A stretch of 64,000 nt of DNA from Actinomycetospora termitidis (GCF_030286555.1 NZ_JASVWF010000003.1:620001-684000), one strand, 5' to 3'. Positions 44,225-52,127 are shown, counted from the first letter of the stretch. Translations and numbers: made by a program. Notes: generated by a model not told the origin, from the sequence alone.

Positions 44225-45135
44225 TCGCCCACGGCGTAGTGCTGGGTGGCGCGGTTGTCCCAGAACGCGACGGTGCCCTCGGCCCAGCGGTACCGGACCT
44301 GGAACTCCGGGGTGTGCGCCTGGGCGAACAGGTGCCGCAGCAGCGCGTCGGACTCGGCCTGCTCCATCCCGACGATGCGGGTGGTGAAGGCGGCGTTGAC
44401 GAACAGCGTGCGCCGGCCCGTCTCCGGGTGGATCCGCACGACGGGGTGGGTCACCGGCGGGAAGGTGTCCTCGAGCGTGCGGAGCTTGTCCTCGGGCAGG
44501 AACCGCGCGAACCCGGGCACCATGTCGTGCACCGCGACCGCGTCGTCGATCCGTGCCCGCACCTCGTCGGTGAGGTTGTCGTACGCGGCGGCCATGTCGG
44601 CCCACATCGTGTCCCCGCCGAACGGCGGCGTCGTGATCATCCGCAGCACCGCCCCCATGGCGGGCGCGCGGCGGAACGACGTGTCGACGTGCCAGATGTT
44701 CTCGTAGGTCTGCGGGCCGTCGCCGCCCTTGGCGAAGCGCACGACGCTCGGGTCCTCGCCCGCCTCGAGCAGCGGGTTGGTCTCCAGCTCGCCCCACTGC
44801 CGCGCGAACGCGCGCTGCTCGGCGGACGAGATGTCCTGTCCGGGGAAGAACAGCACCTTCCAGTCCAGCAGGGCCCGGTTGAGCTCGAGGCGCATCTCGA
44901 AGTCCAGCGGCTGCGCGAGGTCGACGCCGGTGACCTCGGCGCCGAGCGCCACCCCGACCGGGGTGAGGGTGAAGCCCTCGTACCGACACCGGTCCGGCCC
45001 GTCGCCCTGCAGGGGGCGCAGGAGGCGCCGGCCCTCGAGGAGGTCGATGGCGGGGGTGGCACGCGGTCGGTCGGTGATCGCGGTGCCGACCTCGCCGGTG
45101 GGCTCACCGGGATCGAGGAGGGTCGTCACGTCCAC
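44164..45135 (-). CDS. TauD/TfdA family 2-oxoglutarate-dependent dioxygenase
   Basis: This 323-residue Fe(II)/2-oxoglutarate dioxygenase begins the domain with LTPVGVALGAEVTGVDLAQP. It has the metal motif HxD in IWHVDTSFRRAP near 148-150, the distal His in NRATQHYAVGDYG near 300, and the 2-oxoglutarate Arg in RVAERVAV near 315. Family members attack taurine, alkylsulfonates, phenoxyacetates and other acids; the substrate here is open. GTG 45135 is used. It converges on the diiron oxygenase, with which it overlaps by 61 nt. Confidence 0.9.
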   Translation of the reverse strand: MDVTTLLDPGEPTGEVGTAITDRPRATPAIDLLEGRRLLRPLQGDGPDRCRYEGFTLTPVGVALGAEVTGVDLAQPLDFEMRLELNRALLDWKVLFFPGQDISSAEQRAFARQWGELETNPLLEAGEDPSVVRFAKGGDGPQTYENIWHVDTSFRRAPAMGAVLRMITTPPFGGDTMWADMAAAYDNLTDEVRARIDDAVAVHDMVPGFARFLPEDKLRTLEDTFPPVTHPVVRIHPETGRRTLFVNAAFTTRIVGMEQAESDALLRHLFAQAHTPEFQVRYRWAEGTVAFWDNRATQHYAVGDYGSHVRVAERVAVLGGKPY

Positions 45136-45296
45136 CGATCTTGCGTGGTCCGACGGCCGGGCACAACCGGTCGGCGTGTGGCGCTCACCGGCGACCGCCC
45201 GACACGGGGTCCGTACACGCCCGACACGTCACCGACACGGAAAGACGATCACCTACACGGCACCGAGGGGGACGAACCACGCGAGGGAGAACAACG

Positions 45297-46391
45297 GTGA
45301 CCGACGTGCAGGTGGCCCCGCCGGAGACCGCGACACCCCTCGCCCGGCCACGGGTCCTGGTGGTCGGCCCGGAGGCCTCCGCGCGCGGCGGGATCGGGAG
45401 CGTGCAGCACGTCCTGGAGCGGCACGCGTCCGCCCTCGCCGACCTCGACCTCGTCACCACCCACCGCGACGGCCCCGACCGGCTGCGCACGATGGTGACC
45501 GGCACGCTCGCCGCCGCGCGGCGGATCCGGACGACCCGACCCGACGTCGTGCACCTGCACGTCTCCCAGCGCGCGTCGGTGCTGCGCAAGGGGGCGCTCG
45601 GGGCCGTGGCGCGCTCGCGGGGCGTCCCCGCCGTCATGCACCTGCACGGCTCGCAGTTCCTCGACTGGTTCGACGGGCTCCCCCGACCGGCCCGGGCCGT
45701 CGTCCGGAGCCTCCTGCGACCGCACCGGCTCGTCGTCCTGTCCGAGACCCTCCGCGGGCCGTACCGGGAGCGCCTGGGGATTCCCGACGACCGCGTGGTC
45801 GCGCTACCGAACCCGGTCGAGTGGCCGTCGACGGTGGACGCCCCCGACGACGGGCCGGTCCTCGCGGTGTTCCTCGGCCGGTTCGGGGCGCGCAAGGGCA
45901 TCTACGACCTCGTGAACGCCTGCGCCCGCCTCACGCCCGAGCAGCGGCGCCGGTTGCACCTGGTCGCGGCCGGGGACGGCGAGGTCTCGCAGGTGCGGGA
46001 GGCGGTCGCGGCGGCGGGGGTGGACGACGTCGTCGAGGTCGCCGAGTGGCTCGACCGCGCCGAGCGCGACGACCTGCTGCGCCGCGCCCAGCTCCTAGTG
46101 CTGCCCAGCTCGCACGAGGGCCTGCCGATGGCGGTGCTCGAGGCGATGGCGTTCGGGGTCGCCCCGGTCGTGACGCCGGTGGGCGCCCTGCCGGAGCTGG
46201 TGCACGACGGCGTGAACGGCACGGTGGTCCCGGTCGGCGACCCGGCGGCGCTGGCCCGCGCCCTCGCCACCCTGCTCGACGACGACGCGCACCGGCACGC
46301 CCTCGGCGCCCGCGCCCGCATGGACGCCGAGGCGTACTGCGCGCCGCGCTGGGCGGCGCGGCTGGCTGCGGTGTGGGCTGCGCCCAGGTGA
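45297..46391 (+). CDS. Family 4 glycosyltransferase (GT-B fold)
   Basis: This 364-residue protein starts its first Rossmann domain at PRVLVVGPEASARGGIGSVQ. It has VVHLHVSQRASVLRKG near 85, and the GT4 donor site SSHEGLPMAVLEAMAFG near 275, an E-x7-E type motif. It would transfer a sugar to an envelope or exopolysaccharide acceptor. GTG 45297 has GAGGGAGA 6-7 nt upstream. The gene stands alone, without polysaccharide neighbours. Its TGA stop (46389-46391) lies inside the HR1 hairpin. Confidence 0.9.
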   Translation: MTDVQVAPPETATPLARPRVLVVGPEASARGGIGSVQHVLERHASALADLDLVTTHRDGPDRLRTMVTGTLAAARRIRTTRPDVVHLHVSQRASVLRKGALGAVARSRGVPAVMHLHGSQFLDWFDGLPRPARAVVRSLLRPHRLVVLSETLRGPYRERLGIPDDRVVALPNPVEWPSTVDAPDDGPVLAVFLGRFGARKGIYDLVNACARLTPEQRRRLHLVAAGDGEVSQVREAVAAAGVDDVVEVAEWLDRAERDDLLRRAQLLVLPSSHEGLPMAVLEAMAFGVAPVVTPVGALPELVHDGVNGTVVPVGDPAALARALATLLDDDAHRHALGARARMDAEAYCAPRWAARLAAVWAAPR

Positions 46392-46428
46392 GCATCTGTT
46401 GTCGCTATCGCGACAACAAGTGCTCACC
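46387..46428. repeat. Hairpin repeat HR1 copy b, carrying both convergent stop codons
   Basis: GGTGAGCA-tct-GTTGTCGC-tatc-GCGACAAC-aag-TGCTCACC has the same two-stem layout as the copy at 24737-24778. The outer and most of the inner arms are the same, while loop bases differ. The TGA of the glycosyltransferase (46389-46391) and the TGA of the DUF4334 gene (46426-46424) both lie in the outer arms. Confidence 0.87.
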
Positions 46429-46957
46429 TGCGAAGCACAAAGAAGTACGGCGCCGAGTCCCGCAGATCCATGCAGCCGAGCAGCGTCGTGGCGTCCACGC
46501 GGTGGAAGACGTCGTTGATCGGGCGGGCGTCGTAGATCATCGTCGCGCTGGAGACGCCGCGGTACTCCGTCATCCGCAGCCGGGCGGTGTACTTCGTCGT
46601 CCCCATCACCGGCCGGCCGAGCGTGATCACCTTGTGCAGCCACGGCTTCCGGGCGGCGTCCGGTAACGGCAGGTTCATCGGGACGAGCGCCGGGTCGACC
46701 GCGAACACGTCGCTGCGGTCGGCGTTCCAGAACAGCAGCGGGTGGACCTCGTCGGCGGAGTCGAACCGCTTGCCCGCCCAGCCGGTCGCCGCGAGCAGGC
46801 CGTCCATCGGGTGGCCGGTCGGGAACTCGGAGCCCCACCACTGCCCCAGCATCTCCTCGACCGACACCGGGTCGAGGGCGTCGAACAGCGCCAGCGCCTC
46901 CGCGGTGGAGACCGGCGTGCGGGCGAGCAGGGCGGTGAAGTCCTCGACGGCCGTCAT
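46424..46957 (-). CDS. DUF4334 (GXWXG) family protein
   Basis: This 177-residue protein shows the two-part pattern of this family: EEMLGQWWGSEFPTGHPMDG, the GXWXG-like N-terminal part, and a C-terminal DUF4334 part (SSATMIYDARPINDVFHRVD then TTLLGCMDLRDSAPYFFVLR). The fold suggests a lipocalin-like binding protein; biochemical role unknown. The stop codon lies in the HR1 hairpin. It sits 22 nt from a small hypothetical gene on the same strand. Confidence 0.87.
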   Translation of the reverse strand: MTAVEDFTALLARTPVSTAEALALFDALDPVSVEEMLGQWWGSEFPTGHPMDGLLAATGWAGKRFDSADEVHPLLFWNADRSDVFAVDPALVPMNLPLPDAARKPWLHKVITLGRPVMGTTKYTARLRMTEYRGVSSATMIYDARPINDVFHRVDATTLLGCMDLRDSAPYFFVLRR

Positions 46958-46979
46958 GACAAACAGTCTGGCGTGACCG

Positions 46980-47285
46980 TCAGAGCACGTCGAGGGGCAA
47001 GCGCACCGAGCGGGCGATGAGGTCGTCCAGCGTCGTCACCAACGTCTGCGCGGTCAGGCCCACCAGCCCCTCGAGGACGTCGCGCAGCTGACACAGGTGC
47101 GGGAACGGGTCGCGCCGGACCCGGGCGAACGGAGCGACCGCGAGCGCCTCCGCGTGGTCGACCAGGGCGTCGAGCGCCGACCCCCGCAGCCCTTCGTCGA
47201 CGAGGGTGTCGAGCTGGACCAGGGCGGTGCGGGCGACCATGCCGATACGGGTCGCGTCGGACATGACACTCACGTCGAGTGACAT
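46980..47285 (-). CDS. Small hypothetical helical protein
   Basis: I do not recognise this product of about 100 residues (GMVARTALVQLDTLVDEGLR, VDHAEALAVAPFARVRRDP, FPHLCQLRDVLEGLVGLTAQ). It looks helical and single-domain. ATG 47285 lies at one edge of a near-perfect palindrome and has TATCTC 3 nt upstream, so a short leader or leaderless transcript is possible; ATG 47264 would place that palindrome upstream as an operator. The DUF4334 gene follows in the same direction and may share the transcript. Confidence 0.6.
   Translation of the reverse strand: MSLDVSVMSDATRIGMVARTALVQLDTLVDEGLRGSALDALVDHAEALAVAPFARVRRDPFPHLCQLRDVLEGLVGLTAQTLVTTLDDLIARSVRLPLDVL
47263..47285. promoter_or_regulatory. 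Near-perfect palindrome at the start of the small gene
   Basis: ATGACACTC-acgtc-GAGTGACAT has 9-bp arms with one mismatch. It sits at the 5' end of the 46980-47285 gene and just 40 nt from the end of a hydrolase gene. Autoregulation is possible; the partner is unknown. Confidence 0.5.
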
Positions 47286-47324
47286 TAGAGATACTCAGCG
47301 TGAACAGCGCCGAGGTTCACACGA

Positions 47325-48041
47325 TCAGGCCGGCGTGTGCACCTCGAAGAAGCTCGCGATCGACTCCCGCGCCGCGTCGTTGTACTCCGGCGCCTTCCAC
47401 CGCTCGACCAGCGTCGCCTGCGGCGCCACCTCCGCCAGCATCTCCGACGCGGACGCCGGGTGCGGCTCGTCGCCGCCCGCGAACACCAGCAGCGGGACGT
47501 CGAGCCGGGCCACGGCCTCGTCGGGAACGCTGAAGAGCGTGTGGTCCGCGCCGTAGAGGTTCTCGCGGAAGGAGCGCCAGTCGTCCTCCGAGGCCTCGGG
47601 GTGGTCGGGAGCCTGCTTCTCGGCGAAGTCGTCGAACGTGCCGTGGAAGAGCTCGCGGTTGCCGTCCAGGCCGATCGGCTGCAGCACCACGGCGGCGGCG
47701 ACGCGGTCCGGCGCCCGACGGACCAGGTTCGCGATGAACGACCCGCCGATACACATCCCGAGCAGGTGGCAGCGCTCGATGCCGAGGTGGTCGAGCAGGG
47801 CGAGGTGGTCGTCGGTGTAGCTGTCCCAGCCGTCGTCGGCGGTGACGGGAGCCCACGACTCGCCCGCGTTGCGCTGGTCGGTCAGCAGCACGCGGTGGTC
47901 GCCGGCCAGGGCGTCGGGCACGTCCCACGGCGCCGCCGACCACCACTCGATGGCCGAGCGCATCCCGCCCGGCGCGAACGTCAGCACCGGGAAGCCCTCG
48001 CCGCGCTCCTCGTAGTGGATGCGGACGTCCCCGTTCTCCAT
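47325..48041 (-). CDS. Alpha/beta hydrolase with Cys at the nucleophile elbow
   Basis: This 238-residue protein has the alpha/beta-hydrolase start ENGDVRIHYEERGEGFPV and the elbow CHLLGMCIGGSFIAN near residue 100. There the usual Gly-x-Ser-x-Gly is GMCIGG, so Cys takes the nucleophile place, as in dienelactone hydrolases. A His-containing GDEPHPASAS and a C-terminal FFEVHTPA are the candidates to complete a triad, but no clear GHxxxE is seen. ATG 48041 is used. A dispersed 14-mer (48060-48075) lies just upstream in the promoter region. Confidence 0.82.
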   Translation of the reverse strand: MENGDVRIHYEERGEGFPVLTFAPGGMRSAIEWWSAAPWDVPDALAGDHRVLLTDQRNAGESWAPVTADDGWDSYTDDHLALLDHLGIERCHLLGMCIGGSFIANLVRRAPDRVAAAVVLQPIGLDGNRELFHGTFDDFAEKQAPDHPEASEDDWRSFRENLYGADHTLFSVPDEAVARLDVPLLVFAGGDEPHPASASEMLAEVAPQATLVERWKAPEYNDAARESIASFFEVHTPA

Positions 48042-48059
48042 GATCGCCACGTCTCCGGC

Positions 48060-48075
48060 TTCCCGACGGCGGGTC
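48060..48075 (+). repeat. 14-mer repeat copy 9
   Basis: TTCCCGACGGCGGGTC in the 51-nt divergent region between the Cys hydrolase and the pRiA4b gene. Confidence 0.8.
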
Positions 48076-48092
48076 GGTGCACGCCTGCGACG

Positions 48093-48683
48093 ATGCGCGG
48101 CATGCGGAAGAAGGCCCGGCGGACGACGAGGACCACGCGGATCCACCTGGTCGGCCTCGCCCTGAACGGCGTCGAGCCACCGGTGACCCGCTCGCTCGAG
48201 CTCGCCGCCGACACCGACCTGGAGGACCTGCACCTCGTCCTCCAGGCGGCGATGGGCTGGTCGAACTCCCACCTGCACGAGTTCGAGGTCGGCGGCGTCA
48301 CCTACGGCGAGCCCGAGGGCGACGAGATGGAGGACGAGGCTGGTGTCCGGCTCTCCTCGCTGGTCGAGGTCGGAGGGACGCTGACCTACACCTACGACTA
48401 CGGCGACCTCTGGGGCCACACCCTGACGGTGCTCGCGCTCAGCGAACCGGAGCCCGGCGTCACCTACCCCCGCCTGGTGTCGGCCGCCGGCGCCTGCCCG
48501 CCGGAGGACTGCGGTGGTCCGATGGGCTACGCGGACCTGCTCGCCGCTCTGCGCGACCCGGACGATGCCTCCCACGACGAGGTCGTCGACTGGCTCGGGG
48601 CGGACTTCGACCCGGCGGACCCGCAGCGCGAGCAGCTCGAGCAGGCCCTGGCGGCGCAGGCCTGGACGCCCTTGGGGAGCTGA
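48093..48683 (+). CDS. pRiA4b ORF-3 family protein
   Basis: This 196-residue protein matches the plasmid pRiA4b ORF-3 family: SLELAADTDLEDLHLVLQAA, MGWSNSHLHEFEVGGVTYGE, LTYTYDYGDLWGHTLTV, and YPRLVSAAGACPPEDCGGPM. Family proteins occur in chromosomes and mobile DNA and have no settled function; the His/Cys-rich conserved points may bind metal. ATG 48093 or ATG 48102 could be the start; neither has a strong ribosome site. It is divergent from the Cys hydrolase. Confidence 0.85.
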   Translation: MRGMRKKARRTTRTTRIHLVGLALNGVEPPVTRSLELAADTDLEDLHLVLQAAMGWSNSHLHEFEVGGVTYGEPEGDEMEDEAGVRLSSLVEVGGTLTYTYDYGDLWGHTLTVLALSEPEPGVTYPRLVSAAGACPPEDCGGPMGYADLLAALRDPDDASHDEVVDWLGADFDPADPQREQLEQALAAQAWTPLGS

Positions 48684-48717
48684 CCACTCCCGCCGAACCC
48701 TGTCCGACGGACACGGT

Positions 48718-49335
48718 TCACCGGTCGAGCATCTCCCGCCCGAGCGCGTACGCCTCGCGCAGATCGCTCCCGCGGTAGTCGGCCGCGGCCTCCAGCCCGG
48801 GGCGGGCGTTCACCGCGACGGTGTGCGTCAGGTGGGCGAACAGCGGGACGTCCGTCCCCGAGTCCCCGTAGGCCACGCACCGACCCGTCGGCAGGCCGAG
48901 CCGCTCGCGTTCCTCCTCGGCCAGCCGGACCTTGTCACCCGGCGTCAGGATGGCCGCGGGATCGATCGGGTCCGCCCAGACCGAGCCGTGGACGACGTCG
49001 ATGCCCCGCTCGTGCAGGTGCCGCGCGAAGAACGTCGGCGAGAGGGTCACGAGCATCGAGGTCTCGCCCCGCGCCGCGATGTCGGCGCACACCTCGTCGA
49101 TGCCGTCCATCCACGGGGCGTCGGCGACCACGTCGGCGACGAGCGCGGGGTCGAGCTCGCCCCACGCGCCCCGGACCGCGACGGCGAACTCCCACGGCTC
49201 GAGCTCGCCGTCGTCGAACCGCCGCTCGAGGTCCTGCAACGCAGGCTCGCAGTCGAGACGCCGACTGATCTGCAGGGCCGCGGACGTCCCACGGAGCAGG
49301 GTGCCGTCCATGTCGAACACGTGCAGGGCGCTCAC
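48718..49335 (-). CDS. HAD-superfamily phosphatase (SerB-like)
   Basis: This 205-residue phosphatase has the HAD motif I FDMDGTLLRG near residue 7, motif II MLVTLSPTFF near 95 and motif III/IV GDKVRLAEEE and YGDSGTDVPLF near 155. It fits the HAD-IB group (phosphoserine phosphatase-like). The substrate may be a phosphoserine-type metabolite. GTG 49335 overlaps the TGA of the globin gene (GTGA), so the two are translationally coupled. Confidence 0.9.
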   Translation of the reverse strand: MSALHVFDMDGTLLRGTSAALQISRRLDCEPALQDLERRFDDGELEPWEFAVAVRGAWGELDPALVADVVADAPWMDGIDEVCADIAARGETSMLVTLSPTFFARHLHERGIDVVHGSVWADPIDPAAILTPGDKVRLAEEERERLGLPTGRCVAYGDSGTDVPLFAHLTHTVAVNARPGLEAAADYRGSDLREAYALGREMLDR

Positions 49336-49817
49336 GAGGGCTGGTACGGCGGCGCGACGCCCCAGCCCCACTGCGGCACGGGGGCCTGCTCGACGACCTC
49401 CGCGCCCTCCTGGGAGTTGTGCATCGCCAGCCGCGTGCCCCACTCGACGTAGCCGACGAAGGCCGCGCGGAACTCGGGATCGTCCGGGAGTTCGGCGTCG
49501 TCCGCGGCCTGACTCATGGTCTCCGCGAAGCGCCGGCGCTGCTCCGGGGTGATGCCGAGCCGGAGGTGATGAGCCAGCATCCGCTCGTAGCCGCCGAGCC
49601 GCTCGGTGTACTCCGGCGGGCCGCCGAACACCTCGGCCCACCACAGCGTCACGTGCGCGCGGTGCTCCTCGGATACGCCGCCGGGGAAGAGCGGGGAGAT
49701 CAGCTCGTCGCCCTCCACCCGGTCGTAGAACGCGTCGATCAATCGCCGGAAGGCGTCGACCCCACCGGCCCACTCGTACAGAGTCGGCGTCACCTGCAAC
49801 ACTGTAATCAGCGCCAT
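49332..49817 (-). CDS. Group II truncated hemoglobin
   Basis: This 161-residue globin has the truncated group II pattern LYEWAGGVDAFRRLIDAFYD, LFPGGVSEEHRAHVTLWWAE with the VTLWW element, and YERMLAHHLRLGI with the proximal His region. Such globins bind O2 or NO and protect against nitrosative stress or aid respiration. ATG 49817 (MALITVLQVTPTLYEW) gives the family length. It is cotranscribed with the HAD gene and divergent from the SPL-like gene. Confidence 0.9.
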   Translation of the reverse strand: MALITVLQVTPTLYEWAGGVDAFRRLIDAFYDRVEGDELISPLFPGGVSEEHRAHVTLWWAEVFGGPPEYTERLGGYERMLAHHLRLGITPEQRRRFAETMSQAADDAELPDDPEFRAAFVGYVEWGTRLAMHNSQEGAEVVEQAPVPQWGWGVAPPYQPS

Positions 49818-49873
49818 CGTCGGCGTCACCGCCTTTTCTGCGACGAGCGATCCGACGCTGGGTATCCGCCTCG

Positions 49874-50959
49874 ATGGCCGCCCCCGCACGTCCCGTCGCC
49901 CGCCCGCACCGGGCGTGGGCGCCGAAGCACGTCCGCGTCACCCGCGCCGCCCAGGAGCACGCTCACGCCGACGAGATCGTGCGCCGCTGCGAGGCCCTGG
50001 GCTGCGACGACATCGAGCTGCTGAAGGTCGACCGCATCACCGGGGTCAAGGGCGAGACCGACCGCGAGACGTACGCCCGGGCGAAGGCGACGCTCGCCGT
50101 CGTCGTGAGCCCGGATTCCGCCCGGAAGCTGGATCCGATCCCGCCGTCGGCGGACTGGCGGGTCGACCTCGCCCGCGGCTGCCCGGCGCACTGCCAGTAC
50201 TGCTACCTCGCCGGGTCGCTCACCGGCCCGCCGATCACCCGTGTCTACGCCGACCTCGACCGCATCCTCGCCAACCTCGACGGCTACGTCGGGCAGGGGC
50301 ACGTGACGTCGACGAACGTCGAGCGCGCCCACGAGGGCACGACCTTCGAGGCCTCCTGCTACACCGACCCGCTCGGGATCGAGCCGGCGACCGGGTCGCT
50401 CGCCGCCGCCATCTCGCACGTGGGAACGCACGACTGGCCCGGCCCCGTGCAGCTGCGGGCGACGACCAAGTTCGCCGACGTCGAGCCCCTGCTCGACCTC
50501 CCCCACCACGGCCGCACCCGCCTGCGCTTCTCGCTCTCCCCGTGGCCGCGGTACGAGGGCGGCACCGATCCGGTCGCCGCGCGGATCGCCGCGCTGGGGA
50601 CGCTGGCGTCGGCCGGGTGGCCGGTCGGGATCACGCTGGCGCCGATCATTCCGGACGGCGGGTGGGAGGTCGCCTACTCATCGCTGCTGACGGACGTCGC
50701 CGAGGTGGTCCCGGACGACGCCGACCTGACGATCGAGTGCATCACCCACCGCTTCACGCCGGGCAGCCGCGACACGCTCGAGACCTGGTACCCGGCGTCG
50801 AAGCTGGAGATGGACCCGTCGTCGAGAAAGGAGAAGCGCGGGAAGTTCGGGGCGGTGAAGCACGTCTACCCGAACGACGTGATGGACCGGCTCCGTTCGA
50901 CGATCACCGGCCAGATCGCCGAGCACCTCCCGCAGGCGCGGTTCCTGTACTGGACCTGA
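49874..50959 (+). CDS. Spore photoproduct lyase-like radical SAM protein
   Basis: This 361-residue protein belongs to the SPL/SplB group of radical SAM enzymes. It has the three-Cys cluster RGCPAHCQYCYLAGS near residue 100 that binds the 4Fe-4S centre, preceded by the family element AWAPKHVRVTRAAQ. In Bacillus, SPL splits the spore photoproduct, a thymine dimer made by UV in spores. In an actinobacterium without endospores the role may be repair of UV lesions or other radical chemistry. ATG 49874 is clear. It is divergent from the globin gene. Confidence 0.88.
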   Translation: MAAPARPVARPHRAWAPKHVRVTRAAQEHAHADEIVRRCEALGCDDIELLKVDRITGVKGETDRETYARAKATLAVVVSPDSARKLDPIPPSADWRVDLARGCPAHCQYCYLAGSLTGPPITRVYADLDRILANLDGYVGQGHVTSTNVERAHEGTTFEASCYTDPLGIEPATGSLAAAISHVGTHDWPGPVQLRATTKFADVEPLLDLPHHGRTRLRFSLSPWPRYEGGTDPVAARIAALGTLASAGWPVGITLAPIIPDGGWEVAYSSLLTDVAEVVPDDADLTIECITHRFTPGSRDTLETWYPASKLEMDPSSRKEKRGKFGAVKHVYPNDVMDRLRSTITGQIAEHLPQARFLYWT

Positions 50960-50972
50960 CACGCTGCCGGGC

Positions 50973-51365
50973 GTGTCCTCGGTCTGGCCGGTCCTGCACT
51001 ACGACGACACGGAGGCCGCACTGAGGTTCCTGGTCGACGTCGTCGGGTTCGACGAGTCGGTCGTGGTGCGCGACGACGTCGGGGACGTGGTGCACGCGGA
51101 ACTGGCGTGGCCGGGCGGCGGGGCCCTGCTGTTCGGCGGGACGAAGCACGTCGGGGGCGCACACTCCGGCCTGCGGGCGGGTGCGGTGTACCTGGTGGCC
51201 GAGGACGTCGACGGCGTCCATGCGCGGCTCGTGGCGGCGTCGGCCGACGTGGTCGCCGCGCCGCACGAGACGGAGTTCGGCGCCGGCGGCCCGACCTACG
51301 CCTGCTCGGTCCGCGACACCGAGGGCAACCTGCTCACGTTCGGCACCTACCGCGGCGCCGCCTGA
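50973..51365 (+). CDS. VOC/glyoxalase-fold protein
   Basis: This 130-residue protein has the VOC fold pattern: SVWPVLHYDDTEAALRFLVD, VVHAELAWPGGGALLFGG, and VYLVAEDVDGVHARLVAASA then CSVRDTEGNLLTFGTYRGAA. It resembles bleomycin-resistance/glyoxalase-like proteins, but the ligand cannot be named. GTG 50973 is 13 nt after the SPL-like gene. Its TGA stop lies at the foot of the hairpin that follows. Confidence 0.8.
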   Translation: MSSVWPVLHYDDTEAALRFLVDVVGFDESVVVRDDVGDVVHAELAWPGGGALLFGGTKHVGGAHSGLRAGAVYLVAEDVDGVHARLVAASADVVAAPHETEFGAGGPTYACSVRDTEGNLLTFGTYRGAA

Positions 51366-51437
51366 GCAAGATCACGACTTCGGGAGCGACACGCGCAAGA
51401 TCTGCTGCGACACGCCCCCGAAGTTCCGATCTTGCTC
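51364..51437. terminator. Hairpin repeat between two convergent VOC genes
   Basis: Outer arms GAGCAAGATC and GATCTTGCTC (51364-51373 and 51428-51437) and inner arms ACTTCGGG and CCCGAAGT (51377-51384 and 51417-51424) pair perfectly. Inside is a direct repeat GCGACACGC (51386-51394 and 51407-51415). The TGA of the plus-strand VOC gene (51363-51365) overlaps the first base pairs. It probably terminates both transcripts. Confidence 0.75.
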
Positions 51438-51441
51438 GGCG

Positions 51442-51807
51442 TCACGCGTCGGGCAGCACGCAGAACTCGTTGCCCTCCGGGTCGGCCAGGACGATCCAGG
51501 GGTGCTTCGGCGCCTCGTCGATCACCGCAGCCCCGAGGTCGACGAGCCGATCGCGCTCGGCCCGCTGGTCCCCGCCGTCGGGAACCCGCAGGTCGAGGTG
51601 CAGGCGGTTCTTGCCCTCGGTCGGAGACGCGACCGTCTGGAACAGCAGGACGGTGTCGCCGACGAAGGCGACCTCCACGTAGGCCGTCCCCTCGGCGTCG
51701 TTCCATCGCTCGACCACCTCGGTCCCGAGGGCGGCCGCCCAGAAGGCGGCCAGCCGCTCGGGGTCCCGCGCGTCGACGGCCACCGCGACCGCGCGGAGCC
51801 GGGTCAC
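51442..51807 (-). CDS. VOC/glyoxalase-fold protein
   Basis: This 121-residue protein has the VOC layout: MTRLRAVAVAVDARDPERLA, AFWAAALGTEVVERWND, NRLHLDLRVPDGGDQRAERD and PWIVLADPEGNEFCVLPD. GTG 51807 overlaps the stop of the upstream gene (GTGA), so it is coupled to it. Its function is open; family members range from glyoxalase to antibiotic-binding proteins. Confidence 0.83.
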   Translation of the reverse strand: MTRLRAVAVAVDARDPERLAAFWAAALGTEVVERWNDAEGTAYVEVAFVGDTVLLFQTVASPTEGKNRLHLDLRVPDGGDQRAERDRLVDLGAAVIDEAPKHPWIVLADPEGNEFCVLPDA

Positions 51808-52127
51808 GGGCGGTCCGGGTCCCAGAGACCGAGCTCGACCGCCCCCGTGACGTCGATGCTGCCGTCGACCGCGCCGGCCCGCGGCACCTCCTCGCAGCGC
51901 CCGGAGAGAGTCTCCAGGTAGTGCGTCAGCCGCGGCAGCTCGGCGAGCCGGTCCATGTCGTCGACGTCGATGAGCAGGACACCGGCGCCGTCGTCGCCGA
52001 GCCGGAGGGACTGGCAGCGCACCCAGGAGGGCTGCCGGTCGGCGAGCTCGGCGTAGACCCGCTCGAGCTGGTGGGTGTCGTGGGCGAGCTCGTCGAGCTT
52101 GAGCCGGTGGTGGACGGCGTACTGCAT
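51804..52127 (-). CDS. Small conserved hypothetical protein upstream of a VOC gene
   Basis: This 107-residue protein starts MQYAVHHRLKLDELAHDTHQ, includes SWVRCQSLRLGDDGAGVLLI and ends VDGSIDVTGAVELGLWDPDR. It resembles ferredoxin-fold stress proteins in size and strand pattern but I cannot name a family. ATG 52127 is clear. GTGA overlap with the VOC gene shows they are translated together. Confidence 0.7.
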   Translation of the reverse strand: MQYAVHHRLKLDELAHDTHQLERVYAELADRQPSWVRCQSLRLGDDGAGVLLIDVDDMDRLAELPRLTHYLETLSGRCEEVPRAGAVDGSIDVTGAVELGLWDPDRP

